The position numbers were made by a program, and so were the translations under genes. From Brachypterus glaber (taxonomy: Eukaryota; Arthropoda; Insecta; Coleoptera; Kateretidae): a stretch of DNA of 64,000 bases. Positions 1 through 11,295 of the stretch are shown one piece after another. The stretch spans positions 3,534,001 to 3,598,000 of the forward strand of contig OY294046.1 of assembly GCA_958510825.1 (NCBI GenBank), in the 5' to 3' direction. The notes beneath the pieces are model-generated. The model was given only the letters and a program-made list of their open reading frames with translations, made no database searches and was not told where the DNA came from. Each line of letters opens with the position of its first letter. The stretch's first letter is position 1.

Positions 1-1959
1 AGAAGTGTAAGAGTGAAACCGGAGCGAAAAATAGATAAACTAAGAGCTAATGGTACCATACCAGAAGGTACCGTTAAACCGGAAGTAAAAATAGAAATTA
101 AGTCTGAAGAAAGCAATGTAGATACAAAACCAAAAATAGAACCATTAGAAATAAAAGATGAGGTTGTTGATCCGTCGATAAAAACCGAACCCAAACCATT
201 AGAAAACGGAAAAATCAAAACAGAACCTGTGAAAATAGAACCTCAAATAGAAAAAGAACCAGAACCTGCCGTTGCAATAGCACCAATCGTACAAAAAACA
301 TCGCCAGAAAAGTCTTTATCGCCTGTGGAGGGAAAAGAAAACGTACCGATAATAAAAACAGGTGATTCTGGAACTGAAAATTGCCCTGAAATTATCGAAG
401 TACCAAAACAGGAAAAAACAGACTTCGAATATGAAACATTTAAAGCCTTAGATTCGAATATAACCAAACCTTACATACACGAAGTTAAAAAACGGAAATT
501 GGACATCCTCAAAGAAGGAGGTTTGGAGGTAACTCCCGTTCGAAAATCACCCTCAAAGGACAACAGACCGTCAGTGATAAACATACAGCCAATAGCTAGT
601 TCAACTGCCAATATCTCGCCCTCTGCAAAATTCGATAGTATGCCCCCGCCATTGATAAACAGCGTGCCTTTCAGGCGACATGTATCCGCCCCTAATTGTC
701 ATGTATCAACCCCTAGTAGTCATGTGTCAGCCCCTAATTGTAGTAGTCCGGCTAAATCGCCCACCCCTAGGCAATCGATTAACCCGCAAAATACCCTCAG
801 TACGTACTCCACGCCACCCAAGGTTGTTCAATCTAGATCGATTTATTCTTATTCCGAAAAGACTGTGTATGGCAACCCCAAGGACGTTTTAATGCCTACG
901 TTTAGTCCAGTTCACACGCCTAAATTCCCGGAAAACAATCCCAGACATTCTGGAGGAGATTTACTGGATTTGACCGTTTCGAGTCCTCAAAAACCGGTCG
1001 TTGAAATTATGCGGGTTCCTCAGATTCCATCTAGTTCGCATAATAGGGACTCTAGTTCGCATAATAGGGACCCTAGTTCGCATAATAGGGACCCTAGTTC
1101 GCATAATAGGGACCCTAGTTCGCATAATAGGGACCCTAGTTCGCATAATAGGGACCCTAGTTCGCATAATAGGGACCCTAGTTCGCATACTAGGGACTCT
1201 AGTTCGCATAATAGGGACTTTAGTTCGCATAATAGGGACTTTAGTTTGCATAATAGGGACTCTAGTTCGCATAATAGGAACTCAAGTTCGCATACCCCGC
1301 ATAATAGAGAACCTAGTTCGCATACCCCGCATAATAGAGACTCGGTGACTAAAAATTTGTACAAAACTTCTTCGTTGTTGGAGGGTAGAAAACTAGGTTC
1401 CAACCTCGAAATAACTCTAGTAGGGCCTAATAAAAGTAATCGTCATAGTCCTCAAACACCCATGCAGACATCTCCTTACTTAAACAGTGGTAAACAATAT
1501 GTTCATAAAAGGTCGGCAAGTGAAAGTTACCACCACAGCAGTAAACGACCCAAAGAGGAGCATAAAAAGCCTGTTTTTGCCGTACCAAGTCCTAGGGAAT
1601 CAAAACCAGATTTAAGCACTCCTTACGTACATAAAAACCCTAGTATTAAAGCAGACCCTATGAATAATTACCTAAAACAAATGCAAGCTCCTAAGAACAC
1701 CTTCCAGAATGCAAATATGTCGTCATTTCCCGGTGCTTTTGCGTTGTCTCAGCTTTACGAAAGTAACAAGAACGGCATTCCTTTTCCACCTTTGATCGAC
1801 CAAGCGTATGCTGCTGCCCTCTTGTATCCAAACAGTGCACTAAATAACAGCATACAAGAACAGTTGAAGTTCTATACGGAGTATATGGCGCAGGCGTCTA
1901 GATTGCCTTTTCCTTTTGACACTTCTTCTTTTACTAACAATCATTTAAAAAAACAATAA
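1..1959 (+). CDS. C-terminal coding exon of a large disordered nuclear protein, possibly ARID5-like (5' end outside window)
   Basis: The frame is open from base 1, so the exon starts upstream; 652 residues are visible to the TAA at 1957-1959. The GTG at 13 is an internal Val, not a start. Residues ~25-80 are Lys/Glu/Pro-rich with seven psi-K-x-E SUMO-type motifs (VKPE, VKIE, IKSE, IKDE, IKTE, IKTE, VKIE). A basic KKRKLD stretch followed by GGLEVTPV lies near residue 160. LLDLTV near residue 320 resembles a CtBP-type short motif. Residues 344-447 are a tandem SSHNRD repeat. The tail is hydrophobic and aromatic (FPPLIDQAYAAALLYP). No catalytic domain is seen, so the DNA-binding or enzymatic part would be in upstream exons. 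The GGLEVTPV stretch reminds me of ARID5-family co-regulators, but this is recognition from memory and uncertain. AATAAA overlaps the stop codon (1955-1960). Confidence 0.75.
   Translation, partial: RSVRVKPERKIDKLRANGTIPEGTVKPEVKIEIKSEESNVDTKPKIEPLEIKDEVVDPSIKTEPKPLENGKIKTEPVKIEPQIEKEPEPAVAIAPIVQKTSPEKSLSPVEGKENVPIIKTGDSGTENCPEIIEVPKQEKTDFEYETFKALDSNITKPYIHEVKKRKLDILKEGGLEVTPVRKSPSKDNRPSVINIQPIASSTANISPSAKFDSMPPPLINSVPFRRHVSAPNCHVSTPSSHVSAPNCSSPAKSPTPRQSINPQNTLSTYSTPPKVVQSRSIYSYSEKTVYGNPKDVLMPTFSPVHTPKFPENNPRHSGGDLLDLTVSSPQKPVVEIMRVPQIPSSSHNRDSSSHNRDPSSHNRDPSSHNRDPSSHNRDPSSHNRDPSSHNRDPSSHTRDSSSHNRDFSSHNRDFSLHNRDSSSHNRNSSSHTPHNREPSSHTPHNRDSVTKNLYKTSSLLEGRKLGSNLEITLVGPNKSNRHSPQTPMQTSPYLNSGKQYVHKRSASESYHHSSKRPKEEHKKPVFAVPSPRESKPDLSTPYVHKNPSIKADPMNNYLKQMQAPKNTFQNANMSSFPGAFALSQLYESNKNGIPFPPLIDQAYAAALLYPNSALNNSIQEQLKFYTEYMAQASRLPFPFDTSSFTNNHLKKQ
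1030..1341 (+). repeat. In-frame coding minisatellite, 14 units of (S/P)SSHNRD
   Basis: Twelve 21-bp units (1030-1281), based on tctagttcgcataataggga plus c, are followed by two 30-bp units (1282-1341) that insert Thr-Pro-His before HNR. Six consecutive units carry CCT (Pro) at the first codon and are nearly identical, suggesting recent slippage or unequal exchange. The unit has no stop in several frames on either strand, which produces long spurious ORFs here. The peptide is polar and presumably disordered. Confidence 0.95.
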
Positions 1960-2043
1960 ACATATCAAGTTATGTTTAAAAATGGTTCAGAATTTAAAAA
2001 AATGCATTTTTAAGAAGAAAAAAGGTATTCGGTAATCGGTTAA

Positions 2044-2148
2044 CTTGCGATAACCCTTATTGCGTGCTCCACGCCGCCGAAAATTGGCCAATCCAGATCT
2101 TATTTCGAAAAAACTGTGTATGGCAACCCTAAGAAGGTTTTAATATGA
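2044..2148 (+). pseudogene. Frame-preserving partial copy of the upstream coding exon
   Basis: Bases 2050-2146 align with coding bases ~784-893 of the upstream exon. The copy reads CSTPPKIGQSRSYFEKTV followed by YGNPKKVLI and a TGA; the parent reads YSTPPKVVQSRS, IYS, YSEKTV, YGNPKDVLM. The only gap is 9 bp (three codons), and about half of the differing codons are synonymous. It lies 91 bp past the parent stop, just after an in-frame TAA at 2041. It is a duplicated coding fragment, now outside the ORF unless joined by splicing. Confidence 0.8.
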
Positions 2149-2771
2149 TCCGCTAAAGTACAACATTAAAATTTATGATAAGATTGAATTAAAAAAAAAT
2201 GTATAAAAATTAATACTTTCAACTTAAGACAAAAATTTGTCTTTTTAAAGGAAAAAATGTATTCCGCGGTCCAATCTCATTTAATTCTGTTATTTTTTGT
2301 TGATACGTCATTGGTGCAATTATATTTTAAACAGTATTATCAAAAATGTTGACATACTGTTTGTATTAAATTTATTGTTTTTGTCAAAGTTTTTTTTTAA
2401 CTTTTTGCAATATTATATTTTATCTGAATACAAATTAATATTTTTGGTCTTTTTGATAATGTTTTCTATTTATTATGCAAACACTAATCAGTGTTGATAA
2501 AAAATAAATTTTATTACTGATAAAACAATTTATGAAGAAAATCTAGCCTATTTAAAATTGAAAATGTATTTTTTGGTGGAGCTTCATTTCATTTAAGTTT
2601 TTTTCTATTAGTTTCTATTCAGGTAACTTTATTTAGGGATTTAAAATCAAGGTTGGCTTTAAGATACATTAAATGACAATATAATGTATATTTGTGTAAA
2701 AATAAGTTGTTAGTAATGGGGGGTTGTTTCTGCGAAGGCAAAAATGTAACTTTTTCTGATTGAGCCAACTC
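2149..2771. other. 3' flank of the first gene, no gene seen
   Basis: AT-rich sequence. A further AATAAA (near 2502) could act as a distal polyadenylation signal. No repeat family shared with the rest of the window was recognised. Confidence 0.5.
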
Positions 2772-3200
2772 TAAAGTTTATTGTTTTAAGGCATAGTTAT
2801 TTTAAACCTTTCCGCTTGTAAACAATCTCGAAATTACCATAGCAACGTAAGATACGCATGCGTCGTAAGCGAAATGACTAGGCCCAATTTACACAACCGT
2901 CAAACGTTGACGTGCCATTAACGAGAACTAAACAATGGTTTATTCCTCTAAATTATTGGAATAAAAGCGATTTTATAAGCAAATTTTGTTTCTACAGGAA
3001 TACAAAAGTGTTTTTAGCAACAGATTTATCAATTTTCTTTTTTTACATCAAAATATCATAAAAACAAAGTAAGTCAACAAAAATTATAAATTTTGGTTAT
3101 GTTGACATTCAAAACAAGCACATGCTTCAGTGTAAATCGGACTTTGTGGAGTATTTAGCGGCAAATTTAAAATAACTATACCTTAAAAAAATAAACTTTA
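2772..3200. mobile_element. MITE family M, copy 1 (TA target)
   Basis: A 429-bp element with ~35-bp terminal inverted repeats beginning TAAAGTTTATT and ending AATAAACTTTA. A second full-length copy lies at 10875-11295. Both copies are bounded by TA, as expected of Tc1/mariner-type MITEs. No coding capacity. Confidence 0.85.
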
Positions 3201-3387
3201 ATTATGGTCATAGTGAAAGAATACTTAAAATTTCATATCAAACTGTGTCTGGCATTTATTTGACGCCCTGTGACTCTAGATATTTAAATTCAAAAATCTA
3301 TATACAATTTTGACCTCACCACTGAAATATATGATTACGTCATTATTGTATGCCTACCTACAGCCAGCGATCATAACATTACAGACT

Positions 3388-3950
3388 ATACCTTGCGGTC
3401 ATCTCTCCCCCTAACCTTTAAACGAGTTGAGATATCGACTTAACATTTGGAACATAAATAAGAAACCATCCTTTCGCATATATTTGATATTTTCAGCACT
3501 TAAATGGGGGCAGGGGGCGTAGGGGGATTTTTTTAATAGTGGTCGTGTGATACATCATTTTAAAGCTTCTAAAATTCTCTATTCGACCATATATTTTATT
3601 ATTTTTTAGATATTTTTTGGGTGGTTTAAAATAGGGTTGAAAATGGTTATTTCGTCAAAATTTATTTAAAAAAATCGAACAATTTTTGAAAAATTAATTA
3701 TTTTATGTTGCAAAAGCGTCAATTATACTTTTAAACTAATTTTAATTGATATAAATAAAAATTTACAAAAAAAATCTTAAAAAGTCGTAAAAAAATGTCA
3801 CCCCCATGCCCCCTGTCCACATTTTAAGAGCTGAAAACATTAAATATATGCGAAAAGATCGTTTGAGTTGTCTTAGGTTTCAAATTTAAAGTCGATATCT
3901 CAACTCGTTCAAAATTTAAGAGGGGGGTGACTTTTGGACCGCACTGTATT
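3388..3950. mobile_element. Family S TIR element, copy 1
   Basis: The ends are inverted repeats of >50 bp built around AACGAGTTGAGATATCGAC. The interior has G-rich and C-rich strings (gggggcagggggcg near 3505; a C-rich counterpart near 3805). Related sequences are at 17510-18366 (full), 10730-10835 (part) and near 63355 (fragment). Non-coding. Confidence 0.75.
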
Positions 3951-4202
3951 ATAAATAGTTGGTATTTCTGTTCTGTAAGTCTAAAAGTGAAATTATTCAC
4001 AAATCTGAGATGTCAAAAATTTTCATTTTGTGACAACTTTTATATTAAAAATACAAATTTTGGCGATTTTTTTGCACGAAATTATTTTTTTTAAATGTTT
4101 ATAGCAAAAATGCAGTTACAACCGGTTTCTTTAACGAGAATTTCACTAAACTGAGCCTTATACATGATCACTCAGAATTTTTGAAAAAATATGTATTAAA
4201 AC

Positions 4203-4721
4203 TTAAAGTACTAGTTCCATAAAACCCGTTTAAAACACGTTTTTAGCGCACTAGTACTTTAGAAAACTGGCCGCAAGCGTCTCATTTTTTAAACTTGTAC
4301 TCGTGCGCTAAAAACGTGTTATGAAACGAGTGTTTTATACTATTTTTTCTATTTTGCTCTGAAATTATAAAAAATATTGCGGTCATCAATGTAGGGATTT
4401 TTGTTTTGGGTTGGCATTACAATTTACGCAATGTTTGAAATTCATAGAACAAACGATATTTTGCTATCTTTTATAGTCAGCTTTTCTCTTTTTCACTGCA
4501 AGTAACCAAGTCACAGTTTTAACACGTTAAAAATTAACTTGAAACACAATTTCGTAGAAAACTTAACTTAAAAGCGGTGTTAAGATTTGCACGGAAAACG
4601 CCAAGCGATACTCTTTTGTCTTGCCAACCTAAAAGAAAAAAAAGTACTAACCTCTTATGGGCCTATAAGATCACAAACTGCGTGTGATTATGAGCTTATA
4701 AGAGTTGCAAAATAGAAAAAG
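4203..4721. mobile_element. Family A hairpin-bearing element, copy 1
   Basis: It starts with an imperfect inverted repeat (ttaaagtactagttcca ... acgtgttatgaaacgagt), continues with ttttttctattttgctct, and ends at gcaaaatagaaaaa, which is the inverse of that string. Three more copies lie at 23863-24385, 41712-42232 and, inverted, 43861-44345. Confidence 0.75.
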
Positions 4722-5352
4722 GAGTTTATCAGTAATACCAATCAACTTTTTTAGTCCGTAATGCTAAATCGCTAAATAGCTGAATTTTTATATCTCGGCT
4801 GGCTAAGATTCAAATTTGAAGTTCAAGACACGTTTTTTTCACTAGGCATTCGAAAGTTATATTGAGAAAGTTATTTTATTTTTTTATCTGTATAACAGGC
4901 CCCTAGCAGTAAGTGTATTTTGACAAAGATGGCTTTGAAAATATAGCCATCTTGATTTTGACTTGTGAATGTATTGGTATGTTTTAATAATACTACTTGG
5001 TGTTTAACGAACGCTGTTATTTTTTACATGAATTCTAAATAAAAAAAATATGTTTGAAGGAAATAAGGGACGAAAAATTGACCAAAAATATTTTTTCTCC
5101 AATAAAAAATTACTTAAAAAATATTTTGACGTTTCTTCTAAACTATTTTTTTTGTAATTATCCGTTGCATAATAATCCCATTAAAACACGCAGATGCGTG
5201 TTTTAATAGGTTCATTAGAACACGCAAGCAAAAAAATATTTTATAATGTTTTGAATTGTTTATCGCACGTTTTTTAGTTTTGACCATCCCATGTTTTTTG
5301 GCCATGACTTGTTTTTTGATCGTTCTTTGTTTTGAGGATTTTCATACGTACT
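4722..5352. other. Non-coding stretch with one strong hairpin
   Basis: No gene seen. At about 5180-5208 there is a near-perfect hairpin with 13-14 bp arms (attaaaacacgca / tgcgtgttttaat) and a 2-base loop. Confidence 0.5.
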
Positions 5353-6832
5353 TATGGTCTGTTTTTTCAAGCAAGATAGTAAATTAAAAATCGCACAGTA
5401 AATATTTTTAAAACAGGTTTGAATAGTATATGTTTGTGTATAGAATATAGTTATGTTTTATACAATAAACTACGCAGTATACTCGCACATCCAATATTCG
5501 AATCGAATCGAATATTCACTGTGCGATTTTTAATTTACTATCTTGCTTAAAGAAACAGGCCAGAGTATGGTCTGTTTTTTCAAGCAAGGTAGTAAATTAA
5601 AAATCGCACAGTAAATATTTTTACAACAGGTTTGAATAGTATATGTTTGTGTATAGAATATAGTTCCGTTTTATAAAATAAACTACGCAGTATATTCGCA
5701 CACCCAGTATTCGAATCTGTTTTGAAAATATTCACTGTGCGATTTTTAATCTTCTATCTTGCTTGAAGAAACAGGCCATAGTATGGTCTGTTTTTTCAAG
5801 CAAGATAGTAAATTAAAAATCGCACAGTAAATATTTTTACAACAGGTTTGAATATATGTTTGTGTATAGAATATAGTTAGGTTTTATAAAATAAACTACG
5901 CAGTATATTCGCACATCCAGTATTCGAATTTGTTTTGAAAATATTCACTGTGCGATTTTTAATCTTCTATCTTGCTTGAAGAAACAGGCCATAGTATGGT
6001 CTGTTTTTTCAAGCAAGATAGTAAATTAAAAATCGCACAGTAAATATTTTTACAACAGGTTTGAATAGTATATGTTTGTGTATAGAATATAGTTCCGTTT
6101 TATAAAATAAACTACGCAGTATATTCGCACACCCAGTATTCGAATCTGTTTTGAAAATATTCACTGTGCGATTTTTATTATACTATCTTGCTTGAAGAAA
6201 CAGGCCATAGTATGGTCTGTTTTTTCAAGCAAGATAGTAAATTAAAAATCGCACAGTGAATATTTTTACAACAGGTTTGAATAGTATATGTTTGTGTATA
6301 GAATATAGTTCCGTTTTATAAAATAAACTACGCAGTATATTCGCACACCCAGTATTCGAATCTGTTTTGAAAATATTCACTGTGCGATTTTTATTATACT
6401 ATCTTGCTTGAAGAAACAGGGCATAGTACGGTCTGTTTTTTCAAGCAAGATAGTAAATTAAAAATCGCACAGTAAATATTTTTACAACAGGTTTGAATAT
6501 ATGTTTGTGTATAGAATATAGTTAGGTTTTATAAAATAAACTACGCAGTATATTCGCACATCCAGTATTCGAATTTGTTTTGAAAATATTCACTGTGCGA
6601 TTTTTAATCTTCTATCTTGCTTGAAGAAACAGGGCATAGTACGGTCTGTTTTTTCAAGCAAGATAGTAAATTAAAAATCGCACAGTGAATATTTTTACAA
6701 CAGGTTTGTGTATAGTATATAGTTATGTTTTATAAAAAAAAACGCAGTATATTCGCACATCCAATATTCGAATCTGTTTGGAAAATAGTCACTGTGCGAT
6801 TTTACTATCTTGCTTGAAGAAACAGACTATAG
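5353..6832. repeat. Tandem array of seven ~213-bp foldback units (family T)
   Basis: Units start at about 5353, 5566, 5782, 5995, 6212, 6427 and 6640. Each begins ggtctgttttttcaagcaag and ends with the inverse cttgcttgaagaaacag. Each unit is therefore a small TIR element with ~50-bp arms (arm core ctgtgcgatttttaat). Units 3 and 6 share diagnostic variants, as do 4 and 5, so blocks were duplicated after the array formed. The last unit is shortened. A solitary copy is at 15508-15718. Confidence 0.9.
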
Positions 6833-7555
6833 TTATAATTAGTTTAGAATGAAATTCATGTAAAAAGTAAATTTGTTCTTTTAGATTTAAGACTGTATAT
6901 AAAAAGGCCAGGTAAAGTCAACATCCCTCCTCCTCCCAAATAATGTATTTTTTTTAATTTTCAAAATATCCTTTAAAGTATTTTTTATGATGCTTCTTAA
7001 CATTTCTTAAGTAAAAATTTAACCTATTTTTGAAATCAGAAAAGAAAGTTTTAATTTATATAAAAAATATATGGATATCTTAAATTATAGATACATTCTC
7101 GTCCTACAGGGCACCAGTTGAAGTGTGAGACGCCGTTTTAAAGGATATTTCTTGTTTTTTTTCTTTATTAAAAAATAGGTATTTATAAAAATCGAAAAAA
7201 CATACCTAAATAGAATTTTGAAAATTAAAAATAGGTACTGAGGAAAATGTTTGTTGACTTTTGCTCGGAACACCCTGTACATATAAAGGCCAGATAAAAT
7301 TTAGTGTCTGTGATTTTATTATATAATACCAAATTACATTTTGTAAATAAACATATAATTCCTCTATTTTCTCGAGTTAGTCAGTTATTTAAGTTTTTAT
7401 AAGTATGTATATATAGTATTTACTTTTATATTAATGTGTTAGTTTACCATGTAAAGCTATTGCCATTGTATGAATTAATAAAAATTATTAAAAATATTAC
7501 AATAAAAAAAGAAATTTAAACTAAAAATGACTTTTATTTAAAAATATCGTCATAT
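6833..7555. other. Non-coding, repeat remnants
   Basis: No gene seen. The string aacaccctgtacat near 7270 matches the ...CACCCTGTATA terminus shared by several foldback repeats in this window. Confidence 0.4.
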
Positions 7556-10080
7556 CGTGTTTTGTTTGATTTTAAATTCTGTATCTTTAAAACATTATAT
7601 TCTAGCAAAAAACTGTATATAACATTTTTTATAGGGCTTAAAAAGAGCTTTTATTTAAATATAATTTTTTGAAATCGGGTTATAAATATGTGAGATATGT
7701 TAAAAAAACCTTTTACTGCTTTAAACGCCAATATCTCGAAAACAATGCGTTTTAGGAAAACATTGTTCATAACATTTTTTGACCAATTTAAAATTATCTT
7801 TTATATAAGTGCTAAATTAACCAAATACAATAATATTTGCCTTAATTATAAACAAAAAATGCTAAAAATAGGAGTTTTACCCTATTTTTACCCCCTTACC
7901 CCCAATCGTTTACCCCCAAAATCTAATCAGCTCTTCGGAATACGATAAGAAACAATATGCAAAAAAGTCGATATCTCATGTAGAAATGTAGAGAGAGAGA
8001 GAGTTTACACCCAGACAGACAGACGGACGCAATTTTTTACTGATTTCGACTCAGAATGGTCTAAAACGTCGAGAAATGTGAAAAAAAAAACGTGGTAAAA
8101 GATTTTGACTTTTCGGCGAAGATTCCAATACATCGGCACTCAGTAGCACTAAGCTATTGGGTTTGCTATGGATATAGAACACTATAATCCTCACATGGCG
8201 ATATACTACAGTTCAAAAGGCCTGCTGCTCCTGCACATTTAGTGACGAACTAGATGAAACGTTGCCAGCACCCTAAACTAGCAACAAAAAACGCTAAAAA
8301 TAGGAGTTTTACCCTATTTTTACCCCCTTACCCCCAATCGTTTACCCCCAAAATCTAATCAGCTCTTCAGAATACGATACCTAGGTAGCAAAATAACATG
8401 ACATTCACGTGAAAGCCACGTTAATATGTGACATGTGATGTTAAGATTGTAGTCTCATTTAACAAGAATGTAGCATGGTGGGGATGTCCTAAGTCCGCCC
8501 CTAATAACATCACACAATGACATCCCGAAAATAACGTGTTTGTGACATCATAAATCCACATTCCTGTTATATCTAATATCTTATGGATGCCGTTACTGGT
8601 ACTTTAATATTTAAATAATATCATAGGATATTACCTTTTTTTAAATGAAACCATTGAAAACGCTATAACCCTATAAAAAAATCGGATTTAAAATCAATCA
8701 GTAATTGAAACAATCACAGATTGAAAAAGATAGATTCTAAATACGAAATTGCAGATTAAGCGGAGAATATATTCCTTTAATCCGTGTCCGTGGTCTTGAG
8801 AAGCTCGGCAGAGCCCCCTATTCATTGGAAATCGTATAATGTGTATACAATTTCCTTATAATAATTTACTCTATCAACATCATCTTATATCGATTTTTTT
8901 GCTTCGAACGTCGGTGAGAAGCAAAATAACATGATACACGTCACACGTGTTACGTTGCAAATGTGATGTTAAATACATGTTATTTTTCAATATTATGTGA
9001 TGTTATGATTTAGTTTAAAAATACACCCAAAAGTGATGTTAATTTCTTGTAATATAACATCCCTTGCTACCTGGGTAAGAAACAATATGCAAAAAAAACG
9101 CAAGTCGATATCTCATGTAGAAATGTAGAGAGAGAGAGAGAGTTTACACCCAGACAGACAGACGGACGCAATTTTTTACTGATTTCGACTCAGAATGGTC
9201 TAAAACGTCGAGAAATGTGAAAAAAAAACGTGGTCAAAGATTTTGACTTTTCGGCGAAGATTTCAATACATCGGCACTCAGTAGCACTAAGCTATTGGGT
9301 TTGCTATGGATATAGAACACTATAATCCTCATATGACGATATACCACAGTTCAACAGGCCTGCTGCCCCTGCACATTTAGTGACGAACTAGATGAGACGT
9401 TGCAAGCACCCTGTCAAAACATCGGCACTATTGTACACTAGAGCCATCTAGTTTGCAAATTTCAAACTAGGTTTTTGTTTGATTTTAAATTTTCTATATT
9501 TAAAACATTATATTCTAGCAAAAAACTGTATATAACATTTTTTATAGGGCTTAAAAAGAGCTTTTATTTAAATATAATTTTTTGAAATCGGGTTATAAAT
9601 ATGTGAGATATGTTAAAAAAACCTTTTACTGCCTTAAACGCCAATATCTCGAAAACAATGCGTTTTAGGAAAACATTGTTCATAACATTTTTTGACCAAT
9701 TTAAAATTATCTTTTATATAAGTGCTAAATTAACCAAATACAATAATATTTGCCTTAATTATAAACAAAAAACGCTAAAAATAGGAGTTTTACCCTATTT
9801 TTACCCCCTTACCCCCAATCGTTTACCCCCAAAATCTAATCAGCTCTTCGGAATACGATAAGAAACAATATGCAAAAAAACGCAAGTCTATATCTCATGT
9901 AGAAATGTAGAGAGAGAGAGTTTACACCCAGACAGACAGACGGACGCAATTTTTTACTGATTTCGACTCAGAATGGTCTAAAACGTCGAGAAATGTGAAA
10001 AAAAAACGTGGTCAAAGATTTTGACTTTTCGGTGAAGATTTCAATACATCGGCACTCAGTAGCACTAAGCGCCGATGTAA
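7556..10080 (+). mobile_element. Three consecutive copies of family B (one split by another element)
   Basis: Family B is a ~690-bp repeat: start aactagatgaaacgttgcaa, a copy of acatcggcact ~30 bp in, a (gaca)n tract, and a terminal stem-loop built on ACATCGGCACT/AGTGCCGATGT. Copies here are 7556-8154 (5'-truncated), 8264-9287 (internally deleted, interrupted by the element at 8380-9075) and 9386-10080. The first and second copies are each followed by the same ~100-bp spacer (tattgggtttgctatgg), so repeat plus spacer was duplicated. The layout (stem-loop at the 3' end, short internal repeat of the stem, microsatellite) resembles Helentron-associated HINE/DINE-1 elements; that assignment is inference. 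An 83-codon ORF in intact copies is a by-product. Confidence 0.75.
8380..9075. mobile_element. Family C element, copy 1, nested in a B repeat, TA duplication
   Basis: A 696-bp element with ends CCTAGGTAGCAA and TTGCTACCTGGG. It interrupts the B sequence tacgataagaaacaatatgc, which other B copies hold uninterrupted. The dinucleotide TA is duplicated (8378-8379, 9076-9077), so both the exact ends and the order of insertion are readable. Non-coding. Confidence 0.9.
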
Positions 10081-10874
10081 AAATCAAGAATATTCAATTG
10101 TTTATATTGAAAATGCTCCTAAATTGACATGATATTATATTAGCAAAACATTATTTAAACGTGGTCTCTGAAATACCTCTGGGCGAAATCACAGTCCTTT
10201 AAAGAGGACACACCAAAATTTAATTTTTATTATCTCGGAAACCGTCTGAGCTAATGATATGAATTTTTGCACGTAATCTAATATATTAAAATGGATTAAT
10301 TAAATAAAAAAAAAAAAAAAAAAATTAAAGTAGAACGATTTTGTATTTCAGCATATATATTTAAAATTGGCCTAGCGCTTTTGATCAAAAGATCATCATC
10401 AGGGCTTAGCTTCGTCAGAGCTTATTACAATAAAACGAGAGGTAATTTAAAAATATGGGGCCATAATGATTAATTAAATATTGATCAAGACAAATATTCA
10501 GAGGCGTACGAATTGGGAATTACTTATTTTTTATTTCAATTTTTACCTTTTTGCCCTTTAATGATAAAACCTAACCTAATTTTTCTCCTAAATAATTATA
10601 TAGTATAGTAAACAATTTAAGAACACCAGAAAAATATTTTTAAACACATTAAAAACATTTTTTTTCGAACTTAAAATAACAATGCATTTACAAAAAAAAA
10701 ACTTAAAATTGTTTCGAAAAATTAAAAAATATACAGTCCAATAGAGAATTTTATTTGCTTTAAAATGTAATATCACACGACCCCCCTTTCTATTTACAAA
10801 ATGTCCATGCCCCCTGCCCACATTTTACGAGTTGAAAGTCTTCAGTCTCGAACACTGAGACTGAGTTCGCATAC
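10081..10874. other. Repeat remnants, no gene
   Basis: Bases 10730-10835 match one end of family S, including a cccatgccccctgccc-like string. A poly-A run is at 10307-10323. Nothing coding was recognised. Confidence 0.5.
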
Positions 10875-11295
10875 TAAAGTTTATTTTTTTAAGATATAGT
10901 TATTTTAAACCTTCCCGCTTGTAAACAATCTCGAAATTACCATAGCAACGTAAGATACGCATGCGTTGTAAGCGAAATGACTAGGCCCAATTTACACAAC
11001 CGTAAAACGTTGACGTGCCATTAACGAGAACAAAATAATGGTTTATTCCTCTAAATTATTGGAATAAAAACGATTTTTTAAGCAAATTTTATTTCTACAG
11101 GAAAACAAAAGTGTTTTTAGCAACAGCTTTATCAATTCTCTTTTTTTACATCAAAAAACAAAGTAAGTAAACAAAAATCATAAATTTTGATTATGTTGAC
11201 ATTTAAAACAAGCCACATGCTTCAGTGTAAATCGGACTTTGTGGAGTATTTAGCGGCAAATTTAAAATAACTATACCTTAAAAAAATAAACTTTA
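10875..11295. mobile_element. MITE family M, copy 2 (TA target)
   Basis: Full-length relative of the 2772-3200 element in the same orientation, with the same TAAAGTTTATT/AATAAACTTTA ends. Differences are scattered substitutions and small indels, for example loss of several bases near 11155. Confidence 0.85.

Noticed and set aside
961..1403. Long ORFs on both strands over the SSHNRD repeat
   Set aside because: A 21-bp repeat without stops stays open in all repeated frames; only the frame continuing the large exon is supported.
5353..6832. CRISPR-like regular repeat array
   Set aside because: Units of ~213 bp without unique spacers, in a eukaryotic genome; each unit is a foldback element.
7697..9861. 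Repeated 83-codon ORFs starting [15 protein letters not shown] (also 12166-12417, 36526-36769, 42716-42967)
   Set aside because: They are the same segment of non-coding repeat family B, with frame breaks in other copies and no known domain; not annotated as genes.
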